In this document: piece by piece, positions 8,773-15,715 of the stretch
Numbering within the stretch: the first letter of the stretch is position 1
Layout: each line of letters opens with the position of its first letter
Virus record (IMG/VR): IMGVR_UViG_3300021424_003802
Location: 1 to 31,106 of that record
Direction: 5' to 3' (one strand)
Source: a virus
DNA length: 31,106 bases
Made by a program: the position numbers and the translations under genes
The notes under the pieces: generated by a model
What the model was told of the DNA's origin: nothing
The model's input: only the letters and a program-made list of their open reading frames with translations
The model's database searches: none

Positions 8773-9186
8773 TCAAGCAATATTATCTTCATCATCCTCT
8801 GCTGCAGCAACACCAGCGGCAACGCCAACTGCGCCAGCCACAACAAGAGGAGCTACTTCAGCAACAGGCTCTGGAATCAAATCACTTGGTGAAACATCAC
8901 CGAGCGAAACTTCTGGTGCCTTGGGTGGTTCAGGTAATGCATCTGGCTTTTCGCTCTTACCGAGCATAATGCCTGAGAGAATACCAGTAAGAAAGGTTGC
9001 GATTGGAGTAATCAACTCAAAAAACTTTGCATCATTGGGTGACTGACTCATTGGCTGAGTCACAAAGATGAGCGAGTAAAGAACTACAAAAACAATTCCT
9101 GTCAATGTAAATGCAAGTGAGAGACCGACTGTAAATTTAAGTCGCGCCATCAATTCACTTTCTGTATATCTTGGACCTTTAAACAT
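8773..9186 (-). CDS. Putative holin (two-helix membrane protein)
   Basis: 137 residues. Hydrophobic helices at about 18-41 (FTVGLSLAFTLTGIVFVVLY) and 57-75, a Pro/Glu-rich stretch, then an Ala/Val segment at 111-129 that could also touch the membrane, and an acidic end (EDDEDNIA). There is no enzymatic motif. It sits directly before the endolysin gene and after a lipoprotein gene, with a strong ribosome site (AAGGAG). Position, size and topology fit a holin, but sequence alone cannot separate it from another small virion membrane protein. Confidence 0.55.
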   Translation of the reverse strand: MFKGPRYTESELMARLKFTVGLSLAFTLTGIVFVVLYSLIFVTQPMSQSPNDAKFFELITPIATFLTGILSGIMLGKSEKPDALPEPPKAPEVSLGDVSPSDLIPEPVAEVAPLVVAGAVGVAAGVAAAEDDEDNIA

Positions 9187-9188
9187 GA

Positions 9189-9428
9189 TTATTCTCCTTT
9201 GGGTTCACAATTACAATCTTCTGCGGGTGCAGCTTCTTCTTCTACGGGTGATTGCTCTACTGGTTCTGGCAATCCATTTAGTTTATCATAGCACAATCCA
9301 TCAGCCTCACATATTGGGCGATTACACTCAGGCTTATCCTTATTTGCAGGATCCTGACATTCGTAACGATAAGTGTCTGAACACCCAGTTAATAACAAAG
9401 CAGCGAACAAAAATAATACTGCTTTCAT
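9189..9428 (-). CDS. Small Cys-rich lipoprotein, possible o-spanin
   Basis: 79 residues with a clear lipoprotein signal: a hydrophobic start (MKAVLFLFAALLLTGC) and lipobox LTGC, Cys16 being the lipidated residue. The mature part carries Cys24, 35, 40, 46, 72 and 74 in a CQDPANKDKPECNRPICEADG context I recall from lipoproteins of marine T4-like phages. It ends in a Glu/Pro-rich tail. Next to the holin and endolysin it could serve as an outer-membrane spanin, though no partner inner-membrane spanin is seen. A superinfection or envelope role is also possible. The ribosome site is GAGGTAAT. Confidence 0.65.
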   Translation of the reverse strand: MKAVLFLFAALLLTGCSDTYRYECQDPANKDKPECNRPICEADGLCYDKLNGLPEPVEQSPVEEEAAPAEDCNCEPKGE

Positions 9429-9432
9429 TTGA

Positions 9433-11271
9433 TTACCTCTTTCCGTATCTTAAATACATCATTGCACCTGTGGTTTCGTCTTCAACAATAATTGGTGCAT
9501 CTCTGTTATCTAGGGCATATTGTCGAATGTCTTCGCCGAGTGGACCAGCAACCATTGAACGCCAGTGTTGACCTTTGCGCCTTCCGAGAGTTGCTTTGTA
9601 ATAATCATTACTCGGAACTGTAAACACTGCTCGCCCACCAAACATCTTTGGTGGTGGTCGGCGTAGTGGTTCAGGAGATAAAAGCATATCGCGACCTGCA
9701 ATTCCTACATTTACTGCAGATTCCGCACCACTGATTCCTGCAGCACCCATTGAATTTGCTGGCGCATCCTCGTTCATCGACAACATTCTATCATATGCTG
9801 CAGCTGCCTTTTGTGCTTTGGCTTCTATCAAAATTTCTTCATTTAATTCATTAGCATCTGTATTTTTTACTAGTGAAAATTGAATAGTTTTTCTTGCACC
9901 AGAACCTTCATTTTCACTTGGAGAAGAATCTGTGTGTCCTTTTAGATAAAGAGTTTTAGATTTCTTTGCTTTATCGCGATAACCTTTTATAGTAAATCCA
10001 ATTCCATCGCCACTCTTTATGTCATAATATTGAGAATCTTTTGCATTATCGCCAAGACCATATCCAATTTCACTTGTTCGACTACCGTCTTTCTTTGATT
10101 TGATTATATTGTGCCTCATAATTCTCATTGATCCTTCTAAACGTGCAGGTGTGTTGGTGAGAGTGGCAATTAATTGTCTTCTAAGTTCATGGACTTCTGG
10201 TTTATGGTCATGTCCAGAAGAAAAAATCTCTCCCATATGTCTTGTGAATGATTGTGTAACTGAACGTTTATGATGTTTTTTTCTTGATTCTTGTAGATCT
10301 CTATACACTTCAGCCAATCTTTTTCGGTGTGCTGAACTATAACCAGCTTTTTTTAATTCTGCTTCTTTTCTAATATATTCTTTATTTGGTCGACCTTTTG
10401 CATCAGTTGGTTTTATCTTCCCATCAGCAATTTCTTGTGCATAACGTGCATGTCTCAATCCATGTTGTGTTATTCTTCCTGATGCGCTAAATCCCCTTTC
10501 ACCTAAAATAGATTTTAAAGCTGAAGCGTTTTTTTTGATTACTCTATGATGGTCTTTTTGCGCAGCATCTGATGCAGCCTCAGAATCAGAGAAAAACGAT
10601 CCTTTTTTACCAGTGATTTTTTCATAAAATTCATCAACTTTTTTGGATATTTGTCCAAGTCCTGGAGAAAATGCTTTTGTTTCTCCGCCAGACTTTAAAC
10701 TTACTCCAAAAAACCCACCACCTTCTTTTTTATGTCCATGTTGAACTACAATATCAGAATTATTTCCCTCTGCTGATGAATCTTTACCATTTGTTAATGT
10801 ATGAATATCTTTTGCATTTGCAGTGAAATGAACTTTTTGAATGTCTTTGATTCCTTGTTCATTCATATGGGCGATAATGCTTTTTGCAGCATATTGAGCA
10901 TGTGCAACATGTTCATCATAATCTTCTTGATTTAATTCAGAAGACAAATGATCATGCCATTCTTTTGCAGATTTATTACTTGATTCATCTCTAAATTGCT
11001 CCATATGAGCAATATTTGCAATATTAACTTTTTTGTTTTTAGTTCTTTCTAGATTTGAAATTGCTTCTAAAGCAGCTTTGTGTGCTTCATCATGACCATT
11101 TTTCTTATTCGCTTGGTACACTTTCGCATAATGATTAATTAATCCACCAGTGAGAACCTCATGCATCTTACCAGCATTTGCTCTATTTAATCCCCATTCA
11201 GTATCTGCAGACTCTGATAGGAATTTAATCGTTTCAACAATATTTTTGAGTATTTGTGTACTGTATGACAT
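9433..11271 (-). CDS. 612-aa phage protein with possible PD-(D/E)XK nuclease core
   Basis: No firm family name. The N-terminal half has MHEVLTGG (Glu38), then NNSDIVVQHG (Asp173) and, after a short gap, FFGVSLKSGG (Lys193). An early Glu, then D-I-V-V, then a strand ending S-x-K resembles PD-(D/E)XK restriction-type nucleases that use SxK. The middle is Lys/Arg-rich and helical. The last 70 residues (FGGRAVFTVPSNDYYKATLG ... DETTGAMMYLR) form a separate small domain I recall from other marine phage structural proteins. It lies between the lysis cassette and a block of virion-like genes, so it may be packaged. Nuclease activity is a hypothesis only; the annotation could equally be a structural protein. 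Confidence 0.5.
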   Translation of the reverse strand: MSYSTQILKNIVETIKFLSESADTEWGLNRANAGKMHEVLTGGLINHYAKVYQANKKNGHDEAHKAALEAISNLERTKNKKVNIANIAHMEQFRDESSNKSAKEWHDHLSSELNQEDYDEHVAHAQYAAKSIIAHMNEQGIKDIQKVHFTANAKDIHTLTNGKDSSAEGNNSDIVVQHGHKKEGGGFFGVSLKSGGETKAFSPGLGQISKKVDEFYEKITGKKGSFFSDSEAASDAAQKDHHRVIKKNASALKSILGERGFSASGRITQHGLRHARYAQEIADGKIKPTDAKGRPNKEYIRKEAELKKAGYSSAHRKRLAEVYRDLQESRKKHHKRSVTQSFTRHMGEIFSSGHDHKPEVHELRRQLIATLTNTPARLEGSMRIMRHNIIKSKKDGSRTSEIGYGLGDNAKDSQYYDIKSGDGIGFTIKGYRDKAKKSKTLYLKGHTDSSPSENEGSGARKTIQFSLVKNTDANELNEEILIEAKAQKAAAAYDRMLSMNEDAPANSMGAAGISGAESAVNVGIAGRDMLLSPEPLRRPPPKMFGGRAVFTVPSNDYYKATLGRRKGQHWRSMVAGPLGEDIRQYALDNRDAPIIVEDETTGAMMYLRYGKR

Positions 11272-11281
11272 TCAAAAGCCC

Positions 11282-11671
11282 TTAAATCTTCTCTAATATT
11301 TCAGCAATTTTTTCATCTAATGATATTTCTTTTGCAATGATGTCTCTGCCATTTATACCATAAACAGTATTTGGCATTGCAGAAGTATATGCAAGAAATG
11401 TTTTAAGAGCACTATAGTCTTTAGAATCAATTTTACAAAACATCATTCTAGTGCTCGCTTCTACTCCAAAAACGTTTTGAACTACAATAATATGATTTAA
11501 TATTAATCGCTCTTTCAAAACACCTGTGATTCTATTCCGATGTAATAATCGTTTTATATATCGAAGCCTTTTAAAATCTTCATCAAACTCGCTATCAATA
11601 CAGTTAGGTTTATCGTAACACTTTGCTGCAAATAATAATAAATTTTTTTCAGTCAAATTAACAAAAGACAT
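11282..11671 (-). CDS. Conserved small T4-like phage protein (SFxNxT ... LNHIIV family)
   Basis: 129 residues. Signature segments are MSFVNLTEKN, AAKCYDKPNC, FKRLRYIKRLL, LKERLILNHIIVVQNVFGVE and RMMFCKI. I recall this pattern from a short protein kept in many T4-like marine phages, but its function is not known to me. It looks helical and soluble, with no signal peptide and no catalytic motif. It lies 3 bases after the 159-aa gene and 10 bases before the 612-aa gene, so the three are probably co-transcribed. Confidence 0.7.
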   Translation of the reverse strand: MSFVNLTEKNLLLFAAKCYDKPNCIDSEFDEDFKRLRYIKRLLHRNRITGVLKERLILNHIIVVQNVFGVEASTRMMFCKIDSKDYSALKTFLAYTSAMPNTVYGINGRDIIAKEISLDEKIAEILEKI

Positions 11672-11674
11672 ATA

Positions 11675-12154
11675 TCAATATTCGCCAGTATTACCTGAAT
11701 CGTAGTCCATCTTTTTCTGATAATTTTTATTATAATCATTCATATCATCATCATAATCATCATCAATTTCTTTCGCATCATCCATATCATCTGAGTCCAT
11801 CAATTGCTGTAATTCATCTTCATGTACAATCTGTGTATATGCATCTACTTGTGAATTTTTTTGTGTATTATATACAACATAAAGATATAGATCAGTTTCA
11901 CCAAGAGTAAATACTAATTCATTTTCAAATTTTAAAAATTGTTTAGTTGCTTCTGGAGGCATCAACATGCCAAATCGCTCCAATGTTCCACGAAGTTGAT
12001 TATAAAAAATAATTGAATTTTTATAAGGTGCATGTGTGAGGCGATCAAAATCAGCATTGATTGTTTCTTTGTTATTGTTTATCATGCTTGAGTCAACTTC
12101 AATATGCATTGAGTTGCCACGATCTTCATTTATAAATGTTTTAAAATTTAACAT
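11675..12154 (-). CDS. 159-aa protein with capsid-targeting-like N-terminus
   Basis: Not recognised by function. The first ten residues (MLNFKTFINE) match the pattern of the T4 capsid-targeting sequence (MKTYQEFIAE): ten residues, aromatics at 4 and 7, and I-x-E at the end, the cleavage signal of the T4-type prohead protease. The body has a small folded region (LRGTLERFGMLMPPEATKQF, ETDLYLYVVYNTQ). The C-terminal 40 residues are very acidic and Tyr/Asn-rich (DDYDDDMNDYNKNY). The start is well supported by AAGGAG. It precedes the conserved 129-aa gene. If the N-terminus is a true targeting signal, this is an internal head protein. Confidence 0.65.
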   Translation of the reverse strand: MLNFKTFINEDRGNSMHIEVDSSMINNNKETINADFDRLTHAPYKNSIIFYNQLRGTLERFGMLMPPEATKQFLKFENELVFTLGETDLYLYVVYNTQKNSQVDAYTQIVHEDELQQLMDSDDMDDAKEIDDDYDDDMNDYNKNYQKKMDYDSGNTGEY

Positions 12155-12164
12155 TCAATACTCC

Positions 12165-13571
12165 TTATACTTTATTACCAAGTTTAGGTTCCATATTTAT
12201 TTTATTTTTTTCACTCTTTGCATCATTTTTATCTTCTTTTTTTCTAGCAGCAAGAACGCGACCAATAGCATTCATTGGTCCATTTTCTTGTAATTCTCTA
12301 TTACTGAAATCAGTAAATTTATATATTGGAAATAAACCACGATATTGTCCCAATGTTCCTGGATCTAATATTTTTGGATCATCATCGATTGATGGAGTTA
12401 TTAATGGTCTTTTTGGTTTAGTGTCGACTTTCGTTTTTACTTGTGTGACTGTTTTAATTTTTGGTGATGTTTCAGTTTTTGGTTGTAGATCTGGTTTTGC
12501 AGTTATTGTAGAATCAGCTCTACCAACAACAAGGTCTTGTCTGACTGTGGGTGAGGATTTTACTTCTGGTTTTGTTTCAGGTCGAACACCTGGCTTTACT
12601 GATGGTGGTATCACCACAGGAACATCTGTACGAACACCTGGTTTTACTGAAGGAACAACAGGTTGTGGTGCTACAGCTGGTGGAAGATCTATATAAGGCT
12701 CTCTTTCTGGTGCTCGTGATGGAAGATCAATTTTACCAGGCACAAGATTCTTTTGTCTGATTCTTTCCAATGCAGATGCAACAACATCATTTGCAGCTGA
12801 GCCAACAGATTGTGCTTTCTTAATCGCACCTGCAGCAACATCATCTGCTACATCTTTAACATATTTGCCTGCATCGCCTGTAAGACGTAGAGCGCGTGAG
12901 CCTAATGATAGTCCTGGCATATCGGCATTACTTTTCCAGAACTGATCATCTTTTACAATTGATCCAAGATTAGTTTCTTTTCCTGCTGCTCTGTTTTGTG
13001 CAGCCTGTAGACCAACAGCAACTGGGAGACTTACAGCATGAGAAATTAATTCATCACGAACTATACGACCAGCTGATGTTCCTTTATCTACGATGGCAGT
13101 TCCGAGATTGCCTAGACCTGTTTCTACATCCTTAGTTGACTTCATCAACTTATCGAATGCTGCGGAACCTGCTTGAGTCACTAATCTCCTAGCAACGTTT
13201 GCTGCACCACCACCAATTGCTAATAATTCTGGGAATACAGGTTGAATTGGCTTATCATAAATTCCCTTTTTCGCTGAGATTCGCTTGACGAGATCAGCAT
13301 CAGATTCACCAGGATTGCGTTTTAGACCAGCTCTTGCAGCTGAGTCATCAATAATAGCCGAGTTGGCTAATTCATTCAACTGCTCTTTTTTTTTATATAC
13401 CTTTGCTTCGTGCACGTAGTGACCTAGTTTCCGAAAATGTGCTGTCGCGCGAAACACGGCTTGATCTTCATCAGCTGCTTCAACTATAAAATTTGTTGTG
13501 CTTTGCCGACGACGAAGTGATACATGCTCATGCGAAGGATTGGAAGTTGTAAGTGTAACTACATGTTTCAT
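12165..13571 (-). CDS. 468-aa virion-like protein with Pro/Lys-rich tail
   Basis: Function unknown. Residues 1-65 look like a small folded domain (HVSLRRRQSTTNFIVEAADE ... AHFRKLGHYVHEAKVYKKK). Residues about 110-290 are hydrophobic, Ala/Gly-rich helices (LLAIGGGAANVARRLV, SHAVSLPVAVGLQAA) of the kind also seen in the neighbouring large proteins. Residues about 300-415 are an extended Pro/Lys/Val linker with repeats of PSVKPGVR, and the end (LDPGTLGQYRGLFPIYKFTD) looks folded again. Such an architecture suits an internal or ejected virion protein. It lies between the 687-aa and 159-aa genes in an uninterrupted block. Confidence 0.6.
   Translation of the reverse strand: MKHVVTLTTSNPSHEHVSLRRRQSTTNFIVEAADEDQAVFRATAHFRKLGHYVHEAKVYKKKEQLNELANSAIIDDSAARAGLKRNPGESDADLVKRISAKKGIYDKPIQPVFPELLAIGGGAANVARRLVTQAGSAAFDKLMKSTKDVETGLGNLGTAIVDKGTSAGRIVRDELISHAVSLPVAVGLQAAQNRAAGKETNLGSIVKDDQFWKSNADMPGLSLGSRALRLTGDAGKYVKDVADDVAAGAIKKAQSVGSAANDVVASALERIRQKNLVPGKIDLPSRAPEREPYIDLPPAVAPQPVVPSVKPGVRTDVPVVIPPSVKPGVRPETKPEVKSSPTVRQDLVVGRADSTITAKPDLQPKTETSPKIKTVTQVKTKVDTKPKRPLITPSIDDDPKILDPGTLGQYRGLFPIYKFTDFSNRELQENGPMNAIGRVLAARKKEDKNDAKSEKNKINMEPKLGNKV
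12194..12201 (-). promoter_or_regulatory. Possible late promoter motif (AATAAATA)
   Basis: The minus strand reads AATAAATA 40 bases upstream of the ATG at 12154, inside the last codons of the 468-aa gene. It fits the NATAAATA pattern I recall for late promoters of T4-like marine phages. AT-rich sequence makes chance matches likely. Confidence 0.25.
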
Positions 13572-13584
13572 TTATGGTTTCCTA

Positions 13585-15648
13585 TTATCGGCGCCATGGG
13601 AATACTTTTGATTCCGCAATCGTTTCTTCGTTCACAATATCACTGAGTTTTTCAGCAGCCGCCTCACCAGCTACATCACCGACTTTCGAACTGAGTTCAT
13701 TCTTAATTTTCTTTCCGATTTGGGTTCTTCCTGCAGCTGCAGCAAGTCTTGGTAATGCATAACGAGCACCAGCAGCAACTAATGGCGCGATTTCATCTAT
13801 TCTTCCTTTCATTTTCGCAGCAATCTTTTCTCTTCTGTTCTTGAGATATTCATCGCTTTCGTCTGAATCGCCATCATTGTCAACGTCTTCATCTTCACTA
13901 CCAACTTCATCCATTTCTTCTGAAAGCAATCGACTGTAGATTGTTTCTGCAAGACGTAGTTCATATGATTCAGACTCAGACATGATTCTGAGGCGACCAT
14001 ATGTATCATAATAATATGGTGAATCTATATTATCTAGATATACGTCTGCAGTTACTGATTCGTATAATTGATTATTTAAAGTCACACCATATTCTGAGAA
14101 AAATGCACCAATACGAATCAAATGCTCCAAAACAGCATTTTGCATTTGTTTGTATCGATTGTAGTATGCCTTGTATTCGTTTCTTTCATCTTCAGTTGAT
14201 GCAGCCGTTGGAGCTTTAATTACTCTTTTTTCTTGTGTTTTTTTATTTTTAACTGTAAATTGTACTTGCTGATCTAAATTTCCACCTGCTCGTTCTTTTG
14301 CATAATCGTCTCTCGAAGTAGTTTGGCCATCAATTGTAAAATTAACAGGCACTGGTGTACGACCTCGACCTGCAGGAGCGGTGGAACCACCACCAGCTTG
14401 TGCACCACCACCTTGTGCACCACCACCTTGTTCACCACCACCTTGTTCACCACCAGCTGATGTTTCATTACCACCAGTTAGTCGATCGGCGGCTGCGCCA
14501 CCCACTTGTCCAACAAGCGATCCTACGGCTCCAGCTTTTGCACCATCCGAAAATTTTCCACCTGTTAATTTGCTGCCTATACCACCAAGTATTGCATCGC
14601 CTGCAACTTTTCCGATTCCTTGCCCAATAGGATTATTTCGAAAGAAATTACCAACATTTGAAAAAAATCCACTTGCTGCTGGTGATGTTTGTGTGCCACT
14701 TGCTGCTGGTGATGTTTGTGTGCCACTTGCTGCTTGTGGTGTTTGTGCATTACCTCTAAAAATATTACTGATACCAGTACCGATACGTTGTAAAATTCCA
14801 GGTCTCGTTCCTGATGTTGTGCCACCTGTTGCTGGTGTTGTGCCACGTGCGACAGCGTTTTGTTGTCCTCGTCGTCCTCCCCGTCGCGAACCTCGCGCAC
14901 CAACGTTAGATCCTCTTTCTAATAGCAACGAATCAGCACCACGAAACTTCTCAATAGTTTCAAAAACAGCAATCGGTTCATTTACAAAAATCACACCATT
15001 GTCGATTTTAACGATCTTACCGTTTTCTTCGTAAATATCGACGACAATAGCATTCTCTGGAACTTCTTCAGTCTGTTCTAAATCTTCTTTCATTGTCTCA
15101 GATTTTGCTGCTGCGCGAGTCTTACGTTCTGCCATTCTGCGAAGGTTTTCTTCTTTTTCTTTTTTGGCTGCTTCTATGGCTTGAAACACTTCTATAGGTG
15201 GTTTTTCTAATTCGCTAGGCTCGTAGGTTGGTTGGTCCAAAAATGCGCTTGGAAATTTTTCTTTACCTGCTTTTCTACGGGTTTCAATTTCACCTCGAGT
15301 TAATTGAGGTGGGTTTTCGTAATACGCATATCGAGGAACCCAAATTCCACCAGAACCTTTCATTCCACCATACTTTTTGATAGCGGCGCGATTCTCAGGA
15401 GACATTCTCTTAAATTCTTCTTCTGATGGCACCCAGTGAGCCGGATATCCGATACGACCTTCAGAGGGGTCATCTTCTTCGAGAATCATCTGAGGTGCAG
15501 GCTCAGGACGAACCGCCACACGCTGCAATGGTGTCTTCTCAACTAAACTAGTTTTAATGAAGGAAGGCTCAAATCTTGATCGATCATACAGTGCATTTAC
15601 TACTGCTTGGACTGTGGGATCAAGTTTGTTATTATCTTCGTTACTCAT
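13585..15648 (-). CDS. 687-aa modular virion-like protein with Gly-rich repeats
   Basis: Function unknown. The N-terminal third holds YPAHWVPSEEEFKRMSPENR and RGEIETRRKAGKEKFPS, then a small beta segment (ENAIVVDIYEENGKIVKIDN) and a basic GSRRGGRRG patch. Next are 9-residue repeats (ASGTQTSPA) and a glycine-zipper-like hydrophobic region (IGQGIGKVAGDAILGGIGSK ... AGAVGSLVGQVGG) that could contact membranes. A Gly-rich linker of EQGGG/AQGGG units leads to a C-terminal half with SPYYYDTYGRLRI (about 548-560), a motif also found at both ends of the 360-aa neighbour, an acidic stretch, and another Ala-rich helix. It reads as an internal or ejected virion protein. Confidence 0.6.
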   Translation of the reverse strand: MSNEDNNKLDPTVQAVVNALYDRSRFEPSFIKTSLVEKTPLQRVAVRPEPAPQMILEEDDPSEGRIGYPAHWVPSEEEFKRMSPENRAAIKKYGGMKGSGGIWVPRYAYYENPPQLTRGEIETRRKAGKEKFPSAFLDQPTYEPSELEKPPIEVFQAIEAAKKEKEENLRRMAERKTRAAAKSETMKEDLEQTEEVPENAIVVDIYEENGKIVKIDNGVIFVNEPIAVFETIEKFRGADSLLLERGSNVGARGSRRGGRRGQQNAVARGTTPATGGTTSGTRPGILQRIGTGISNIFRGNAQTPQAASGTQTSPAASGTQTSPAASGFFSNVGNFFRNNPIGQGIGKVAGDAILGGIGSKLTGGKFSDGAKAGAVGSLVGQVGGAAADRLTGGNETSAGGEQGGGEQGGGAQGGGAQAGGGSTAPAGRGRTPVPVNFTIDGQTTSRDDYAKERAGGNLDQQVQFTVKNKKTQEKRVIKAPTAASTEDERNEYKAYYNRYKQMQNAVLEHLIRIGAFFSEYGVTLNNQLYESVTADVYLDNIDSPYYYDTYGRLRIMSESESYELRLAETIYSRLLSEEMDEVGSEDEDVDNDGDSDESDEYLKNRREKIAAKMKGRIDEIAPLVAAGARYALPRLAAAAGRTQIGKKIKNELSSKVGDVAGEAAAEKLSDIVNEETIAESKVFPWRR
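14398..14457 (-). repeat. 15-bp tandem repeat, four units
   Basis: Four units of 15 bp (TTGTGCACCACCACC and variants) at 14398, 14413, 14428 and 14443. They encode EQGGG/AQGGG pentapeptides in the linker of the 687-aa protein. Confidence 0.85.
14669..14722 (-). repeat. 27-bp tandem repeat, two perfect units
   Basis: Two identical 27-bp units at 14669-14695 and 14696-14722, followed by a diverged third copy. They encode a nine-residue ASGTQTSPA repeat in the 687-aa protein. Confidence 0.85.
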
Positions 15649-15689
15649 GTTTTTGTTCCTATTATTGATTGAATCAAATCATAATATAT

Positions 15690-15696
15690 TATTTAG
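15690..15696 (-). promoter_or_regulatory. Possible late promoter-like motif (CTAAATA)
   Basis: CTAAATA on the minus strand, 42 bases upstream of the ATG at 15648, in the longest intergenic gap of the window (67 bases). The same heptamer stands 36 bases before the ATG at 27874. The gap also holds a 13-base dyad (TTGATTGAATCAA, 15665-15677). The functional assignment is tentative. Confidence 0.3.
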
Positions 15697-15715
15697 GTTA
15701 TTGAAATTGTTAAAC

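Noticed and set aside
14381-15034. Plus-strand 217-codon open frame
   Set aside because: Antisense to the 687-aa gene. Its Pro/Cys-rich start is the complement of the 15-bp Gly-rich repeat, and no ribosome site or neighbouring plus-strand gene supports it.
15665-15677. 13-base dyad as a transcription terminator
   Set aside because: The one-base loop cannot form a hairpin, the arms are AT-rich and no T-run follows on the minus strand. It could at most be a protein-binding dyad.
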